DNA of 42,696 bases from Paracoccaceae bacterium (lineage in GTDB: Bacteria; Pseudomonadota; Alphaproteobacteria; Rhodobacterales; Rhodobacteraceae). Below the pieces are notes generated by a model. That model saw nothing but the letters and a program-made list of their open reading frames with translations, was not told where the DNA came from and searched no databases. Below, piece by piece: positions 1-8,460 of this stretch. Within the stretch, counting starts at the first letter, position 1. Each line of letters begins with the position of its first letter. The translations under genes were made by a program, and so were the position numbers. Where the stretch lies: contig SKIF01000055.1 of assembly GCA_007116575.1 (NCBI GenBank), forward strand, positions 1-42,696. Reading direction: 5' to 3'.

Positions 1-743
1 GCACCTGCCTGCCCCTCGGCATAGAGCAGGTCGAAGGCGTCCTTCAGGTAGCTCTCGAAATCGCCGCCCGAGACCCAGCCCGGGGCTGTGGCGAAGCGCA
101 TGTCATTGGCCTCGAGTGTGTAGGGCAGGATCAACTGATCGCGGTCACCGAATTCCATCCAATGCGGCAGGTCGTCGTCATAAGTGTCCGAGACCCAGTC
201 GAATTGGCTGGTCTCGGCCACCAGTCGCACCGTGTTGACCGAGCAGCGCCCGGTATACCAGCCCTGCGGCGGGGCACCCACGACCTCTGTGTGCAGGCGG
301 ATAGCCTCAAGGATCGCGGCGCGTTCCTCCTCTTCGGGCATGTCGCGATGTTCGACCCATTTGAGCCCGTGGCTGGCGATTTCCCAGTCAGCGGCTTTCA
401 TCGCGGCGACCTGTTCAGGGCTGCGGGAAAGGGCCGTGGCCACACCATAGATCGTGACCGGCAGCCCGCGCGATGTGAACAGCCGGTGCAGCCGCCAGAA
501 GCCTGCGCGCGCACCATAATCGTAGATCGATTCCATGTTCCAGTGGCGCTGTCCGGGCCAGGGCTGGGCACTGGGGATGTCCGAGAGGAACCCTTCGGAG
601 GTGGCATCGCCATGCAGCAGGCAATTCTCGCCGCCTTCCTCATAGTTCAGCACCAGCGAGATGGCGATCTTCGCCTCGCCCGGCCAGGCGGCATTCGGGG
701 GCGTGGGGCCATATCCGGTCAGGTTGCGCGGGTAGCGGTTCAC
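1..743 (-). CDS. puuE: Allantoinase PuuE, polysaccharide-deacetylase type (partial, C-terminus outside window)
   Basis: The first 247 codons are visible and the gene runs off the left edge. The protein resembles the metal-independent allantoinase PuuE of the polysaccharide deacetylase (NodB-like) superfamily, which hydrolyses allantoin to allantoate. Seen: an N-terminus reading NRYPRNLTGYG, a core with SLVLNYEEGGE, then YGARAGFWRL, IYGVATAL, SHGLKW and GWYTGR blocks in the family order. The start is GTG at 743..741, preceded by a strong AGGAGGG ribosome site 7-8 bases upstream; no nearer start fits. It is divergent from uraH, which acts earlier in the same pathway, with 163 bases between them holding an operator-like motif. 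The name is an inference from motif order and neighbours. Confidence 0.85.
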   Translation of the reverse strand, partial: MNRYPRNLTGYGPTPPNAAWPGEAKIAISLVLNYEEGGENCLLHGDATSEGFLSDIPSAQPWPGQRHWNMESIYDYGARAGFWRLHRLFTSRGLPVTIYGVATALSRSPEQVAAMKAADWEIASHGLKWVEHRDMPEEEERAAILEAIRLHTEVVGAPPQGWYTGRCSVNTVRLVAETSQFDWVSDTYDDDLPHWMEFGDRDQLILPYTLEANDMRFATAPGWVSGGDFESYLKDAFDLLYAEGQAG

Positions 744-799
744 GGGGGTGTCCCTCCTCTGGTCGTGATTATGTGATAAACTGGAATAATCATTTCCGC

Positions 800-819
800 T
801 TTCTGGAAATTCTTGAAAG
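800..819. promoter_or_regulatory. Operator-like site between puuE and uraH
   Basis: A 20-base site beginning TTTCTGGAA and ending GAAAG lies in the divergent puuE/uraH spacer. It is identical at 15 of 20 positions to the site at 2220-2239 between the LysR gene and puuD. A further small inverted repeat, GGAA-N7-TTCC, lies just beside it at 783-797. Repetition of the motif in both divergent promoter regions of the same pathway suggests a shared binding site for the neighbouring LysR regulator. No binding data exist here. Confidence 0.5.
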
Positions 820-906
820 ACTTCCAGCACCGTGCGGCGAGAAGGGGCTGGCCAGCGGGCCGCGCGCGCTGCAAGATCGGGCAGCTTTTGCAGGATGGAG
901 AAAGAG

Positions 907-1263
907 ATGGCCGGATTTCTGACCACCCATGTTCTGGACACGGCACGCGGCCTGCCCGCAGAGGGGCTGGAGATCACGCTCTACCGGCTGGAAGGCGGCG
1001 CGCGCGCGGAACTCGCGCGGATGATCACGAATGATGACGGGCGCACCGACAGTCCCATCCTGCCTGCAGAAGGCTTCTCGACGGGCCAGTATGAGCTTGT
1101 TTTCGAGGCGGGTGCCTATCTGCGTGCAACCGGGCAGGCGGGGGCAGAGCCGCTGTTTCTCGACCAGATCCCGATCCGTTTCGGGATCAGCGATGCAGCG
1201 AGCCATTACCATGTGCCGCTCCTACTCTCACCCTTCGGGTTTTCCACCTATCGCGGTAGCTGA
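907..1263 (+). CDS. uraH: 5-hydroxyisourate hydrolase
   Basis: A 118-residue transthyretin-like enzyme that hydrolyses 5-hydroxyisourate, the product of urate oxidation, to OHCU. Seen: the N-terminal signature [10 protein letters not shown] (His8), Arg46 in the NDDGRTD block, His102, and the diagnostic C-terminal YRGS ending at residue 118. These match the known active-site residues of HIU hydrolases, and the length is normal. The start ATG at 907 has GGAG six bases upstream. An in-frame ATG at 895 would add four residues but is poorly placed for a ribosome site. The 3' end overlaps the convergent LysR gene by 16 bases. No adjacent OHCU decarboxylase (uraD) is in the window. Confidence 0.95.
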   Translation: MAGFLTTHVLDTARGLPAEGLEITLYRLEGGARAELARMITNDDGRTDSPILPAEGFSTGQYELVFEAGAYLRATGQAGAEPLFLDQIPIRFGISDAASHYHVPLLLSPFGFSTYRGS

Positions 1264-2183
1264 GCCATAAGCGCATCGGCCTCGCGCAGCGCGGTCTTGA
1301 TCCGTGCGGCGATGAAATCGGTGAACAGATTCACTTTCGGGTCGCGCAAGCGGCGATGGGGGGTTAGGGCTGCGAGCGTGACGGGAAGCGGCGGCGTGGC
1401 CTCGGCCACTGGAACAAGCGCCCCGCTGACCAGATGCTCGGCCACCTCGAAGACAGGCTTCATCACGATCCCGCGCCCGTCGAGCGCCCAGCCCGTCAGC
1501 ACATCGCCATCATCCGATTCATACGGCCCGGTGATCTTGAAACGCTGCGGGCCGGTCTCGGTCTGCAGGCTCCACTGAAACTCGCGCGCGCCGGGAAAGC
1601 GCAGGTTAAGGCAGGCATGACCCTCGGCCACCAGTGCCGCCCCGTCTGCGGGCCTCCCGTGGCGCGCAATATAATCGGGCGCCGCGCAAAGCACGCGCGG
1701 GCATTCGGCGATCAGCCGCATCTTGAGCGCGGAATCCTCCAGCGGGCCAAGGTGGAAGGCCAGGTCCAGCCCCTCGCCAGTCACATCAAAGCCCCGGTCC
1801 GACAGGCGCAGGCGCAGTTCGATCTCGGGGTGCTCATCCTTGAAGGCAGGTACATGCGGCGCAATCAGCCGCCGCCCGATACCCAGCGGGGCGGCCACGA
1901 ACAGCGTGCCGCGTGGCTGCGCGGTGGCATGGCTCAGCGCTGCTTCGGCTTCGTTCACGGAATCGAGGATCTTGAGCGCCCCTTCGTAGAAGATCTGCCC
2001 GCTCGAGGTGGGCGTCAGCGAGCGCGTGGTGCGGTTGAAGAGCCGCACGCCCAGATGTTTCTCCAGTTCGGCCACCCGCGCCGAGGCCACGGCCGGCGAG
2101 GTCCGCTGGTCGCGCGCCGCTGCTGACATGCTGCCCAATTCATAGACACGCACGAACATCTTTACATTGTTCAGATAGGCCAT
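1248..2183 (-). CDS. LysR-family transcriptional regulator, probable urate/purine catabolism regulator
   Basis: A 311-residue LysR-type regulator. Seen: an N-terminal winged helix-turn-helix (about residues 1-60; [23 protein letters not shown], followed by [16 protein letters not shown]) and a substrate-binding domain from about residue 90. It lies divergent from puuD and convergent with uraH, overlapping the uraH stop region by 16 bases. Its position between the two urate-degradation transcripts, and the shared motif in both promoter regions (800-819 and 2220-2239), suggest it controls them, perhaps with urate or a urate product as effector. The effector is inferred. The start ATG at 2183 has only a weak ribosome site. 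Confidence 0.85.
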   Translation of the reverse strand: MAYLNNVKMFVRVYELGSMSAAARDQRTSPAVASARVAELEKHLGVRLFNRTTRSLTPTSSGQIFYEGALKILDSVNEAEAALSHATAQPRGTLFVAAPLGIGRRLIAPHVPAFKDEHPEIELRLRLSDRGFDVTGEGLDLAFHLGPLEDSALKMRLIAECPRVLCAAPDYIARHGRPADGAALVAEGHACLNLRFPGAREFQWSLQTETGPQRFKITGPYESDDGDVLTGWALDGRGIVMKPVFEVAEHLVSGALVPVAEATPPLPVTLAALTPHRRLRDPKVNLFTDFIAARIKTALREADALMAQLPR

Positions 2184-2219
2184 AGCGATTTTCAGGCTGA
2201 TTTTGAAAGTGCTGGGTGT

Positions 2220-2239
2220 TTTCTGGAATTAACAGAAAG
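2220..2239. promoter_or_regulatory. Operator-like inverted repeat between the LysR gene and puuD
   Basis: TTTCTG-N7-CAGAAA forms a perfect 6-base inverted repeat. Its centre lies about 46 bases upstream of the LysR start and about 62 bases upstream of the puuD start. The spacing fits the general T-N11-A layout of LysR sites. The related copy at 800-819 keeps the left arm and the final GAAAG. Confidence 0.55.
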
Positions 2240-2291
2240 CCATGCGACAGGATAGGGTTCTCGGGACACTCGAACAGAAGGGATAAGGATC

Positions 2292-3521
2292 ATGCTGGAA
2301 CTTGCTGTCTGGGGCGCATGGGCGGAATTTGCCGTGCGCTGGCTGCATGTGATCACGGCCATCGCCTGGATCGGGTCGAGCTTCTATTTCATCGCGCTCG
2401 ATCTGGGGCTGCGTAAAGCCCCCGACATGCCGAAAGGTGCGCATGGCGAGGAATGGCAGGTCCATGGCGGCGGCTTCTATCATATCCAGAAATATCTGGT
2501 CGCCCCCGAGCGCCTGCCCGAGCATCTGATCTGGCATAAATGGCAAAGCTACTGGACCTGGATCTCGGGTTTCATCCTGCTGGTGCTGGTTTATTATGTC
2601 GGTGCCGAGTTCTATCTGATCGACCGCGACCTTGCCGATCTTGAAATCTGGCAGGCGATCGCGATTTCGGTGGCCTCGCTGGCGGTGGGCTGGATCATCT
2701 ATGACCTGTTGTGCAAATCGCGCTTTGGCGAGGACAACACGCGGCTGATGGTGCTTCTCTTCGTGCTGCTGGTGATCATGTCCTGGGGGTATACCCAGGT
2801 CTTCACCGGCCGCGCGGCGCTACTGCATCTGGGCGCGTTTACCGCCACGATCATGTCCGCCAATGTCTTCATGATCATCATTCCCAACCAGAAGATCGTC
2901 GTCGCCGACCTCAAGGCCGGTCGCACGCCCGACCCCAAATACGGCAAGATCGCCAAGCAGCGCTCGACGCATAACAACTACCTCACCCTGCCGGTGATCT
3001 TCCTGATGCTGTCGAACCACTATCCGCTGGCCTTCGCCTCCGAGTTCAACTGGCTGATCGCCGGGCTGGTCTTTCTGATGGGCGTCACGATCCGGCATTT
3101 CTTCAACACGATGCATATGGGCGGTGGGTATCTGTGGTGGACATGGGGGGCCACGACCGCGCTCTTCGTCGCCATCATCCTGCTCTCGACTCTGGGTCAG
3201 CCGCGTGAGGACAAGACCGACCTTGCCAGCCTGCCGCCTTCGGTCGCGCGCTTCGCCGAGGACCCGCATTTCGAAGATGTCTACTGGAATGTGGTTGGTC
3301 ATTGCTCGATGTGCCATGCGACCGAGCCGCTCTGGCCGGGGCTGCACTGGGCACCCAAGGGGATCGTTCTGGAAACCGAGGCCCAGGTCGCACGCGCGGC
3401 GCAGACGATCTATCTGCAATCCGGGATCAGCCATGCCATGCCGCCGGGCGGCACAGTGCTGATGGATGACGTGGCCCGCCAGGAGATCGCCGACTGGTAT
3501 CGGCGCGTCACTGGCTCGTGA
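2292..3521 (+). CDS. puuD: Membrane-bound urate hydroxylase PuuD with C-terminal cytochrome c domain
   Basis: A 409-residue integral membrane urate-oxidising enzyme that makes 5-hydroxyisourate and is thought to pass electrons to the respiratory chain rather than to oxygen directly. Seen: about eight hydrophobic segments between residues 10 and 300, many histidines in the membrane part, then a soluble C-terminal domain with a heme c site Cys338-Ser-Met-Cys341-His342 and a likely axial Met383 in HAMPPG. This arrangement is characteristic of PuuD. Ribosome site AAGG lies just before ATG 2292. Its product is the substrate of UraH, encoded about 1 kb upstream. A bidirectional terminator follows at 3582-3610. 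Confidence 0.93.
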   Translation: MLELAVWGAWAEFAVRWLHVITAIAWIGSSFYFIALDLGLRKAPDMPKGAHGEEWQVHGGGFYHIQKYLVAPERLPEHLIWHKWQSYWTWISGFILLVLVYYVGAEFYLIDRDLADLEIWQAIAISVASLAVGWIIYDLLCKSRFGEDNTRLMVLLFVLLVIMSWGYTQVFTGRAALLHLGAFTATIMSANVFMIIIPNQKIVVADLKAGRTPDPKYGKIAKQRSTHNNYLTLPVIFLMLSNHYPLAFASEFNWLIAGLVFLMGVTIRHFFNTMHMGGGYLWWTWGATTALFVAIILLSTLGQPREDKTDLASLPPSVARFAEDPHFEDVYWNVVGHCSMCHATEPLWPGLHWAPKGIVLETEAQVARAAQTIYLQSGISHAMPPGGTVLMDDVARQEIADWYRRVTGS

Positions 3522-3581
3522 TCTTCATCTCGCCGCAAATAATCAATAGCGGCGGCGCAGACCCCGCGACCAAGAAACTTG

Positions 3582-3610
3582 AAAGCCCCGCCGGAAACCG
3601 GCGGGGCTTT
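3582..3610. terminator. Bidirectional intrinsic terminator between puuD and pckA
   Basis: A perfect 13-base-pair stem with a three-base AAA loop, flanked by AAA on the left and TTT on the right. It lies between two convergent genes and can serve both strands. Confidence 0.9.
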
Positions 3611-3638
3611 CGCATTCTGATCAGACTTGGCGATCAGG

Positions 3639-5237
3639 TCAGCCAATCGCTGCCTGCCTCACCTCGTCGTCGATATAAGGAACATATTGCGCGAAATTCT
3701 CGGCAAACATCGCCACCAGTTTTGCCGCCTGCGCATCATAGGCCGCACCATCGGCCCAGGTCTGGCGCGGATCGAGCAGCACATCGGGCACGCCGGGCAC
3801 CGAGACCGGCACATCAAAGCCGAAATTTGGGTCACGGCGGAATTCCGCATTGCGCAGCGAGCCGTCGAGTGCTGCGCTCAACAGCGCGCGCGTCGCCTTG
3901 ATCGGCATCCGCGAGCCGCTGCCATAGGCCCCGCCGGTCCAGCCTGTATTGACCAGCCAGCACTCGGAGCCGAATTGCGCGATCTTTTCCTGCAGGAGCT
4001 TGCCATAGACCTCGGGGCGGCGCGGCATGAAGGGCGCGCCGAAACAGGTCGAAAAGGTCGGTTGCGGCTCGGTCACGCCTTGCTCGGTGCCCGCCACCTT
4101 GGAGGTGAAGCCCGACAAGAAGTGATACATCGCCTGCGCAGGCGTCAGCCGCGCGATGGGTGGCAGCACGCCAAAGGCGTCACAGGTCAGCATGATGATA
4201 TTCTTCGGCACCCCGCCCAGCGAGGTCTCGGAGGCATTCGAAATCGCCTCCAGCGGATAGGCCACGCGCGTATTTGCGGTCAGGCTGTCATCGGTGAAAT
4301 CCAGCTCCAGCGTGTCCGGGTCGAACACCATGTTTTCGACCACCGAAGCGAAACGTGAAGTGGTGGCAAAAATCTCAGGCTCGGCATCAGGGTCGAGATT
4401 GATCGTCTTGGCGTAGCAGCCACCCTCGAAATTGAAGATGCCGCTGTCTGACCAGCCATGCTCGTCATCGCCGATCAGCACGCGCGAAGGGCACGCCGAG
4501 AGCGTCGTCTTGCCGGTGCCAGAGAGGCCGAAGAACACGGCGGAATCCTCGGGGTCGTCCAGCGCATGATTGGCCGAACAATGCATCGGCATGATGCCTT
4601 TGGCGGGCAGCAGGTAGTTCAGCAGCGTGAAGACCGATTTCTTGTTCTCGCCGGCATAGGCGGTATTGGCGATCAGGATCAGCTTGCGGTCGAAATTCAG
4701 CGCGATCACGGTTTCCGAGCGGCAGCCGTGGCGGGCCGGGTCGGCCTTGAAGCTGGGGCAGTTGATGATGGTGAATTCAGGTTCGAATGTCGCCAGTTCC
4801 TCTGCCGCGGGCCGACGGAGCAGATGTCGGATGAACAGGCCGTGCCATGCCAGTTCGGTTACGACGCGCACATCCAGACGGTGTGCCGGGTCCGCACCAC
4901 CGTAAAGGTCCTGTACGAACACCTCGCGCCCATGCAGATGCGCCAGCATGTCTGCCTCGAGCCGGTCAAAGGCCGCAGGCGTCATCGGTGCGTTGTTTTC
5001 CCACCAGATCGTGTCTTCCACATTCTCGGTGCGGACCACAAACTTGTCTTTCGGCGAGCGCCCGGTATGCGCGCCGGTCGAGGCCAGAAACGCCCCGCCA
5101 AGGCCCAGATGCCCCTCGCCGCGTGCAATCGCTGCTTCCACAAGGGCTGGCTCGATCAGGTTGTAATGGGCCTGAGATACGCCTTTAATGCCTTGATGTT
5201 CCAGACGTTTGTTCGGATTGACGCGGGGTGCTGTCAT
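3639..5237 (-). CDS. pckA: Phosphoenolpyruvate carboxykinase (ATP)
   Basis: A 532-residue ATP-type PEP carboxykinase that converts oxaloacetate and ATP to PEP and CO2, the entry step of gluconeogenesis. Seen: the substrate-loop motif [14 protein letters not shown] (residues 53-66), the P-loop GLSGTGKT (237-244), the metal-binding region around HCSANHA, and [11 protein letters not shown] after the P-loop. The length is normal. The reading frame is open further upstream to 5345, but ATG 5237 was chosen because GGAG lies eight bases before it and family proteins start close to this point. The gene is divergent from chvI across a 358-base control region. The association of pckA with chvIG is usual in alphaproteobacteria. 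Confidence 0.97.
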   Translation of the reverse strand: MTAPRVNPNKRLEHQGIKGVSQAHYNLIEPALVEAAIARGEGHLGLGGAFLASTGAHTGRSPKDKFVVRTENVEDTIWWENNAPMTPAAFDRLEADMLAHLHGREVFVQDLYGGADPAHRLDVRVVTELAWHGLFIRHLLRRPAAEELATFEPEFTIINCPSFKADPARHGCRSETVIALNFDRKLILIANTAYAGENKKSVFTLLNYLLPAKGIMPMHCSANHALDDPEDSAVFFGLSGTGKTTLSACPSRVLIGDDEHGWSDSGIFNFEGGCYAKTINLDPDAEPEIFATTSRFASVVENMVFDPDTLELDFTDDSLTANTRVAYPLEAISNASETSLGGVPKNIIMLTCDAFGVLPPIARLTPAQAMYHFLSGFTSKVAGTEQGVTEPQPTFSTCFGAPFMPRRPEVYGKLLQEKIAQFGSECWLVNTGWTGGAYGSGSRMPIKATRALLSAALDGSLRNAEFRRDPNFGFDVPVSVPGVPDVLLDPRQTWADGAAYDAQAAKLVAMFAENFAQYVPYIDDEVRQAAIG

Positions 5238-5392
5238 TATGTCTGCTCCGTTGGGTGCGCCATGGCGGTTGCGTCCATGGCATGTTCTGCGCGCACTTTC
5301 TACCGTGAGGCCGCACCGAGAAGCTCGGATTTCGGACTGTGTCACCGCCTATAGCACCCCTGTCCGGGGCACGCATAGGCATGAATGTCGCA

Positions 5393-5422
5393 GTTAGCGC
5401 AACCAGTGAGGCGTTAGCGCAA
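5393..5422. promoter_or_regulatory. Pair of direct repeats, candidate operator for pckA or chvI
   Basis: GTTAGCGCAA occurs twice, at 5393-5402 and 5413-5422, exactly 20 bases apart (about two helical turns). This is the spacing expected for two regulator dimers on one DNA face. The TTAGCGCAA core resembles a LacI-family half-palindrome with a central CG. LacI-type carbon regulators such as CceR are known in Rhodobacterales, but the assignment is an inference. The pair lies about 155 bases upstream of pckA and 175 upstream of chvI. Confidence 0.45.
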
Positions 5423-5454
5423 TATCAAGACAGTGATGACAAAAAGGTGTTGCC

Positions 5455-5504
5455 GATTCGCACAGGCAGGGTGCGAATCACATGCCTGTGCGGACGACAT
5501 GTCG
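5455..5504. promoter_or_regulatory. Nested, mutually exclusive inverted repeats upstream of chvI
   Basis: Two overlapping perfect inverted repeats share bases. The first is GATTCGCAC-N7-GTGCGAATC (5455-5463 with 5471-5479). The second is CGCACAGGCA-N14-TGCCTGTGCG (5459-5468 with 5483-5492). They cannot form at the same time. A perfect 10-base palindrome CGACATGTCG follows at 5495-5504. The cluster could be a pair of overlapping operators or, if transcribed towards chvI, a switching RNA leader. No riboswitch family was recognised. The rest of the 5238-5595 gap shows no gene. Confidence 0.45.
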
Positions 5505-5595
5505 ATATTTTGTTGCGTCTTCCAGGGGAATGAGCAAATATGTGGCAAAAATAAGGCGGTATCGCCAAGGTTGAGCAGTTGCAAAGGGCAGGCAC

Positions 5596-6294
5596 ATGTC
5601 AAAAATCGCTTTGGTCGATGATGACCGCAATATCCTGACGTCAGTTTCCATTTGTCTGGAGGCCGAGGGGTTCGAGGTCGAGACCTATAATGACGGTCAG
5701 GCCGCGCTGGACGCCTTCAACCGGCGGATGCCAGATATGGCTGTCCTGGACATGAAGATGCCGCGCATGGACGGGATGGAGCTATTGCAGCGGCTGCGTC
5801 AGAAAACCCAGATGCCGATCATCTTCCTGACCTCCAAGGATGATGAGATTGACGAGGTTCTCGGTCTACGCATGGGGGCCGATGATTATGTCAAGAAGCC
5901 CTTTTCCCAGCGTCTTCTGGTTGAACGTATCCGCGCGCTACTGCGGCGCAAGCAGGCTGGCACGATCGAAGCCGAGGGCGGTGAAGAGGCCAAGATCCTC
6001 GTCCGCGGCAATCTCGAGATGGACCCGCTCCGCCATCAGGTGAAGTGGAAAGGGCAGGACGTCACGCTCACTGTCACCGAATTCCTGCTGCTGCAGGCGC
6101 TGGCCCAACGCCCTGGTGTGGTCAAGTCGCGTGATCAGCTCATGGATGTGGCCTATGAAGATCAGGTGTATGTCGATGACAGGACCATCGACAGCCATAT
6201 AAAGCGGTTGCGCAAGAAGATGCGCAGTGTCGATGAGGAGTTCTCCTCAATCGAAACCCTTTACGGGATTGGCTACAAATATAACGAAGCCTGA
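5596..6294 (+). CDS. chvI: Response regulator ChvI, OmpR family
   Basis: A 232-residue OmpR/PhoB-type response regulator, partner of ChvG. Seen: the receiver domain (about 1-118) with the acidic pocket DDD at 8-10, phospho-acceptor Asp52 in AVLDMKMP, Thr79 and Lys101 in VKKPF; then a C-terminal winged-helix DNA-binding domain ending in [14 protein letters not shown] lies seven bases before the ATG. In related alphaproteobacteria ChvI controls cell-envelope, acid/host-adaptation and central carbon genes. It is first in a packed cluster with chvG, hprK, rapZ, EIIA and ptsH, and divergent from pckA, a likely target. Confidence 0.95.
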   Translation: MSKIALVDDDRNILTSVSICLEAEGFEVETYNDGQAALDAFNRRMPDMAVLDMKMPRMDGMELLQRLRQKTQMPIIFLTSKDDEIDEVLGLRMGADDYVKKPFSQRLLVERIRALLRRKQAGTIEAEGGEEAKILVRGNLEMDPLRHQVKWKGQDVTLTVTEFLLLQALAQRPGVVKSRDQLMDVAYEDQVYVDDRTIDSHIKRLRKKMRSVDEEFSSIETLYGIGYKYNEA

Positions 6295-6337
6295 CAGGCA
6301 GCGGCAGGGGAGAACCCCGTAACGAGCAGGTGACAAG

Positions 6338-7999
6338 GTGCAGACGGAGGCTGTAAGCGGGCGCACTGACATTGTTCTCGGCGATGATTGGGTCGGACCG
6401 GGGGACGCTGTCGAAACCGAGGTGCGCGACACGCGCGCCCGCCGCGGTTTGCTGAGTATTTCCAGCTCACCGCTGGCGCGCAAGATCGCGCTGTTCAATC
6501 TGATCGCGCTGGTGATCCTGATCGCCGGGATCCTGTTCACCAACCCGTTCCGTGACTCCTTGCTGCGCCAGCAGGAAGAGATGCTGGGCACAAGTGTCCA
6601 GATCATTGCCGATATCGTTTCGGCCACCGGGGATCTGGAAGCGACACGCGATCTGCTTGCCGCCGAGATGTCGCTGGACCGGCGCTTCGAGATGTATTTC
6701 ATCGGCCCTGACGGGCAGATCGTGGGACAATTGCGCGGTGGCGCAGAGCCCGCCCTGTCAAACCTGCCCGACCGCTCCACCGTGATCAGCAATCTGCTGG
6801 CCGGTATATGGTCGAGCATGTCAAGGCTGACCGGGGCCGACCGTCAGTTTGGCTCGGGTGATTTCGCGCGTGTCGCGCAAACCATGTTCGATCAGAACCA
6901 ACGTGGCGAGACAGCGCTGCATACCTATCGTGACGTGCGCGATGGCATGTGGCTGGCCGCAAGTGCGCCAGTGGTCCATGACGGGCAGTTCGCAGGAGCG
7001 GTTTTCCTTCGCCGCGATGCGGCTGACACCGAACGCCTCATGCGCCATGATCGCGAGCAGGTGCTGCAGTTTTTCTTGATCGCGGTACTGGTCTCGATCG
7101 GACTGAGCTTCGTGCTCGCCTCGACCATCGCCAATCCTCTGGCCGACCTTGCCATGGCGGCAGAGCTTGGCAAAAGGCGCGACGCTCGCAAATCTGCGCC
7201 GGGCGCAAGGGTGCGTATCCCCGACCTCACGGGGCGACCCGATGAAATCGGTGATCTCTCGCGCGCCATGCGCGGAATCGTCAATGCGCTCTATGACCGG
7301 GTCGAAGCCAATGAACAATTCGCGGCCGATGTCGCGCATGAAATCAAGAACCCGCTGGCCTCGCTGCGCTCGGCTGTGGGCAGTTTGCGGATGGCCAAGC
7401 GGGAAGACCAGATCCAACGCTTGCTCGACGTGATCGAGCATGATGTGCGCAGGCTTGACCGGCTTGTCTCTGATACCTCCAACGCTTCGCGGCTCGATGC
7501 CGAGCCGGTCAAGGAGGATCAGGAAGAATTTGACCTTGTCCGCCTGCTCGACAATCTGTGCGAACATCTGTCCTCTGAAGCCCGCGACAAGGGGGTGCAG
7601 TTCATCAAGGCTCTGCCAGATGCGCCGGTCATGCTGACCGGTCTCGAAGGGCGGCTGGCGCAGGTTTTTGTGAACCTGATCACGAATGCGATTTCTTTCT
7701 GCGAGGAAGGCGATGCGGTACGTGTCTGGGCGCGTCAGCGCCGGGACCGTGTGCTGATCGTGGTCGAAGACACTGGTCCTGGTATCCCGGACAATGCGCT
7801 CAAGAAGGTGTTCAAACGCTTCTATTCGGAACGTCCGGCGCATCAGTTTGGTAATCATTCCGGTCTGGGGCTCGCCATTTCCAAGCAGATCATCGAAGCG
7901 CATCAGGGCGTGATCTGGGCCGAGAACATCCGCTCGTCGGACGCCGAACCCGACAGCCCGCCGCTTGGCGCGCGTTTCGTGGTCGGTCTGCCGCTGTGA
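6338..7999 (+). CDS. chvG: Sensor histidine kinase ChvG
   Basis: A 553-residue membrane sensor kinase paired with ChvI. Seen: a cytoplasmic N-terminus, TM1 at about 50-68, a periplasmic sensor region of about 175 residues, TM2 at about 243-262, a HAMP-like linker, the H-box with His334 in FAADVAHEIKNPLASL, and the ATP-binding N, G1 and G2 boxes (NLITNAISFC, VEDTGPGIPDNAL, SGLGLAISKQII). The start is GTG at 6338 with an AGG-containing ribosome site, 43 bases after chvI. Its last bases overlap the hprK start (GTGA), implying translational coupling. Confidence 0.94.
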   Translation: MQTEAVSGRTDIVLGDDWVGPGDAVETEVRDTRARRGLLSISSSPLARKIALFNLIALVILIAGILFTNPFRDSLLRQQEEMLGTSVQIIADIVSATGDLEATRDLLAAEMSLDRRFEMYFIGPDGQIVGQLRGGAEPALSNLPDRSTVISNLLAGIWSSMSRLTGADRQFGSGDFARVAQTMFDQNQRGETALHTYRDVRDGMWLAASAPVVHDGQFAGAVFLRRDAADTERLMRHDREQVLQFFLIAVLVSIGLSFVLASTIANPLADLAMAAELGKRRDARKSAPGARVRIPDLTGRPDEIGDLSRAMRGIVNALYDRVEANEQFAADVAHEIKNPLASLRSAVGSLRMAKREDQIQRLLDVIEHDVRRLDRLVSDTSNASRLDAEPVKEDQEEFDLVRLLDNLCEHLSSEARDKGVQFIKALPDAPVMLTGLEGRLAQVFVNLITNAISFCEEGDAVRVWARQRRDRVLIVVEDTGPGIPDNALKKVFKRFYSERPAHQFGNHSGLGLAISKQIIEAHQGVIWAENIRSSDAEPDSPPLGARFVVGLPL

Positions 8000-8460
8000 A
8001 CCGCCCGGTTGTATCCGGGCTGATCCACGGGACTTCGGTTGCCTTCAAGACGGGCAACGAACATGCTGGCGCCCTGATCGTCGGCGCGCCTGGCAGCGGC
8101 AAGTCCGAACTGGCGCTGGAACTCATGGCGTTAGGGGCACGTCTGGTGGCAGATGATCAGACCAGGCTGGGCTTGCACGACGGGCAAGTGATGCTGTCGT
8201 CACCGACTGTACTGCGCGGATTGATAGAAATGCGCTTTGTCGGGCTCCTGCGCGCCGACACGCTGGAAGCAGCACCGCTGGCGCTGGTCGTCGATCTGGA
8301 CACTGAAGAGACCGATCGCCTGCCCGCGCCACGGTGGCGGGTGATCGAGGGATGCCGGGTGCCGCTGCTTCGCAAATCTGCGAGCAGGGCTTTCGCTGCG
8401 GCGATCCGGCAATATCTGCTATGGGGCCCTTGGCGAGACAGTGAGGTACCGCTTCCATGA
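7996..8460 (+). CDS. hprK: HPr kinase/phosphorylase, short alphaproteobacterial form
   Basis: A 154-residue HPr kinase. It keeps only the C-terminal catalytic half of the roughly 310-residue Firmicutes enzyme, as is normal in alphaproteobacteria. Seen: the Walker A motif GAPGSGKS at residues 30-37 and the following VADDQTRL block, which matches the conserved acidic segment of the family. It phosphorylates Ser46 of HPr. The target serine is present at position 46 of the HPr encoded in the same cluster. GTG 7996 overlaps the chvG stop, and the end overlaps the rapZ ATG (ATGA), so three genes are translationally linked. Confidence 0.93.
   Translation: MNRPVVSGLIHGTSVAFKTGNEHAGALIVGAPGSGKSELALELMALGARLVADDQTRLGLHDGQVMLSSPTVLRGLIEMRFVGLLRADTLEAAPLALVVDLDTEETDRLPAPRWRVIEGCRVPLLRKSASRAFAAAIRQYLLWGPWRDSEVPLP

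Noticed and set aside
3627-4358. Plus-strand frames over pckA
   Set aside because: All are shadows of the conserved pckA reading frame, with no ribosome site and no recognisable domains.
6307-6318. Short GGGG/CCCC stem between chvI and chvG
   Set aside because: It is only four base pairs with no T-run; too weak to call a terminator.
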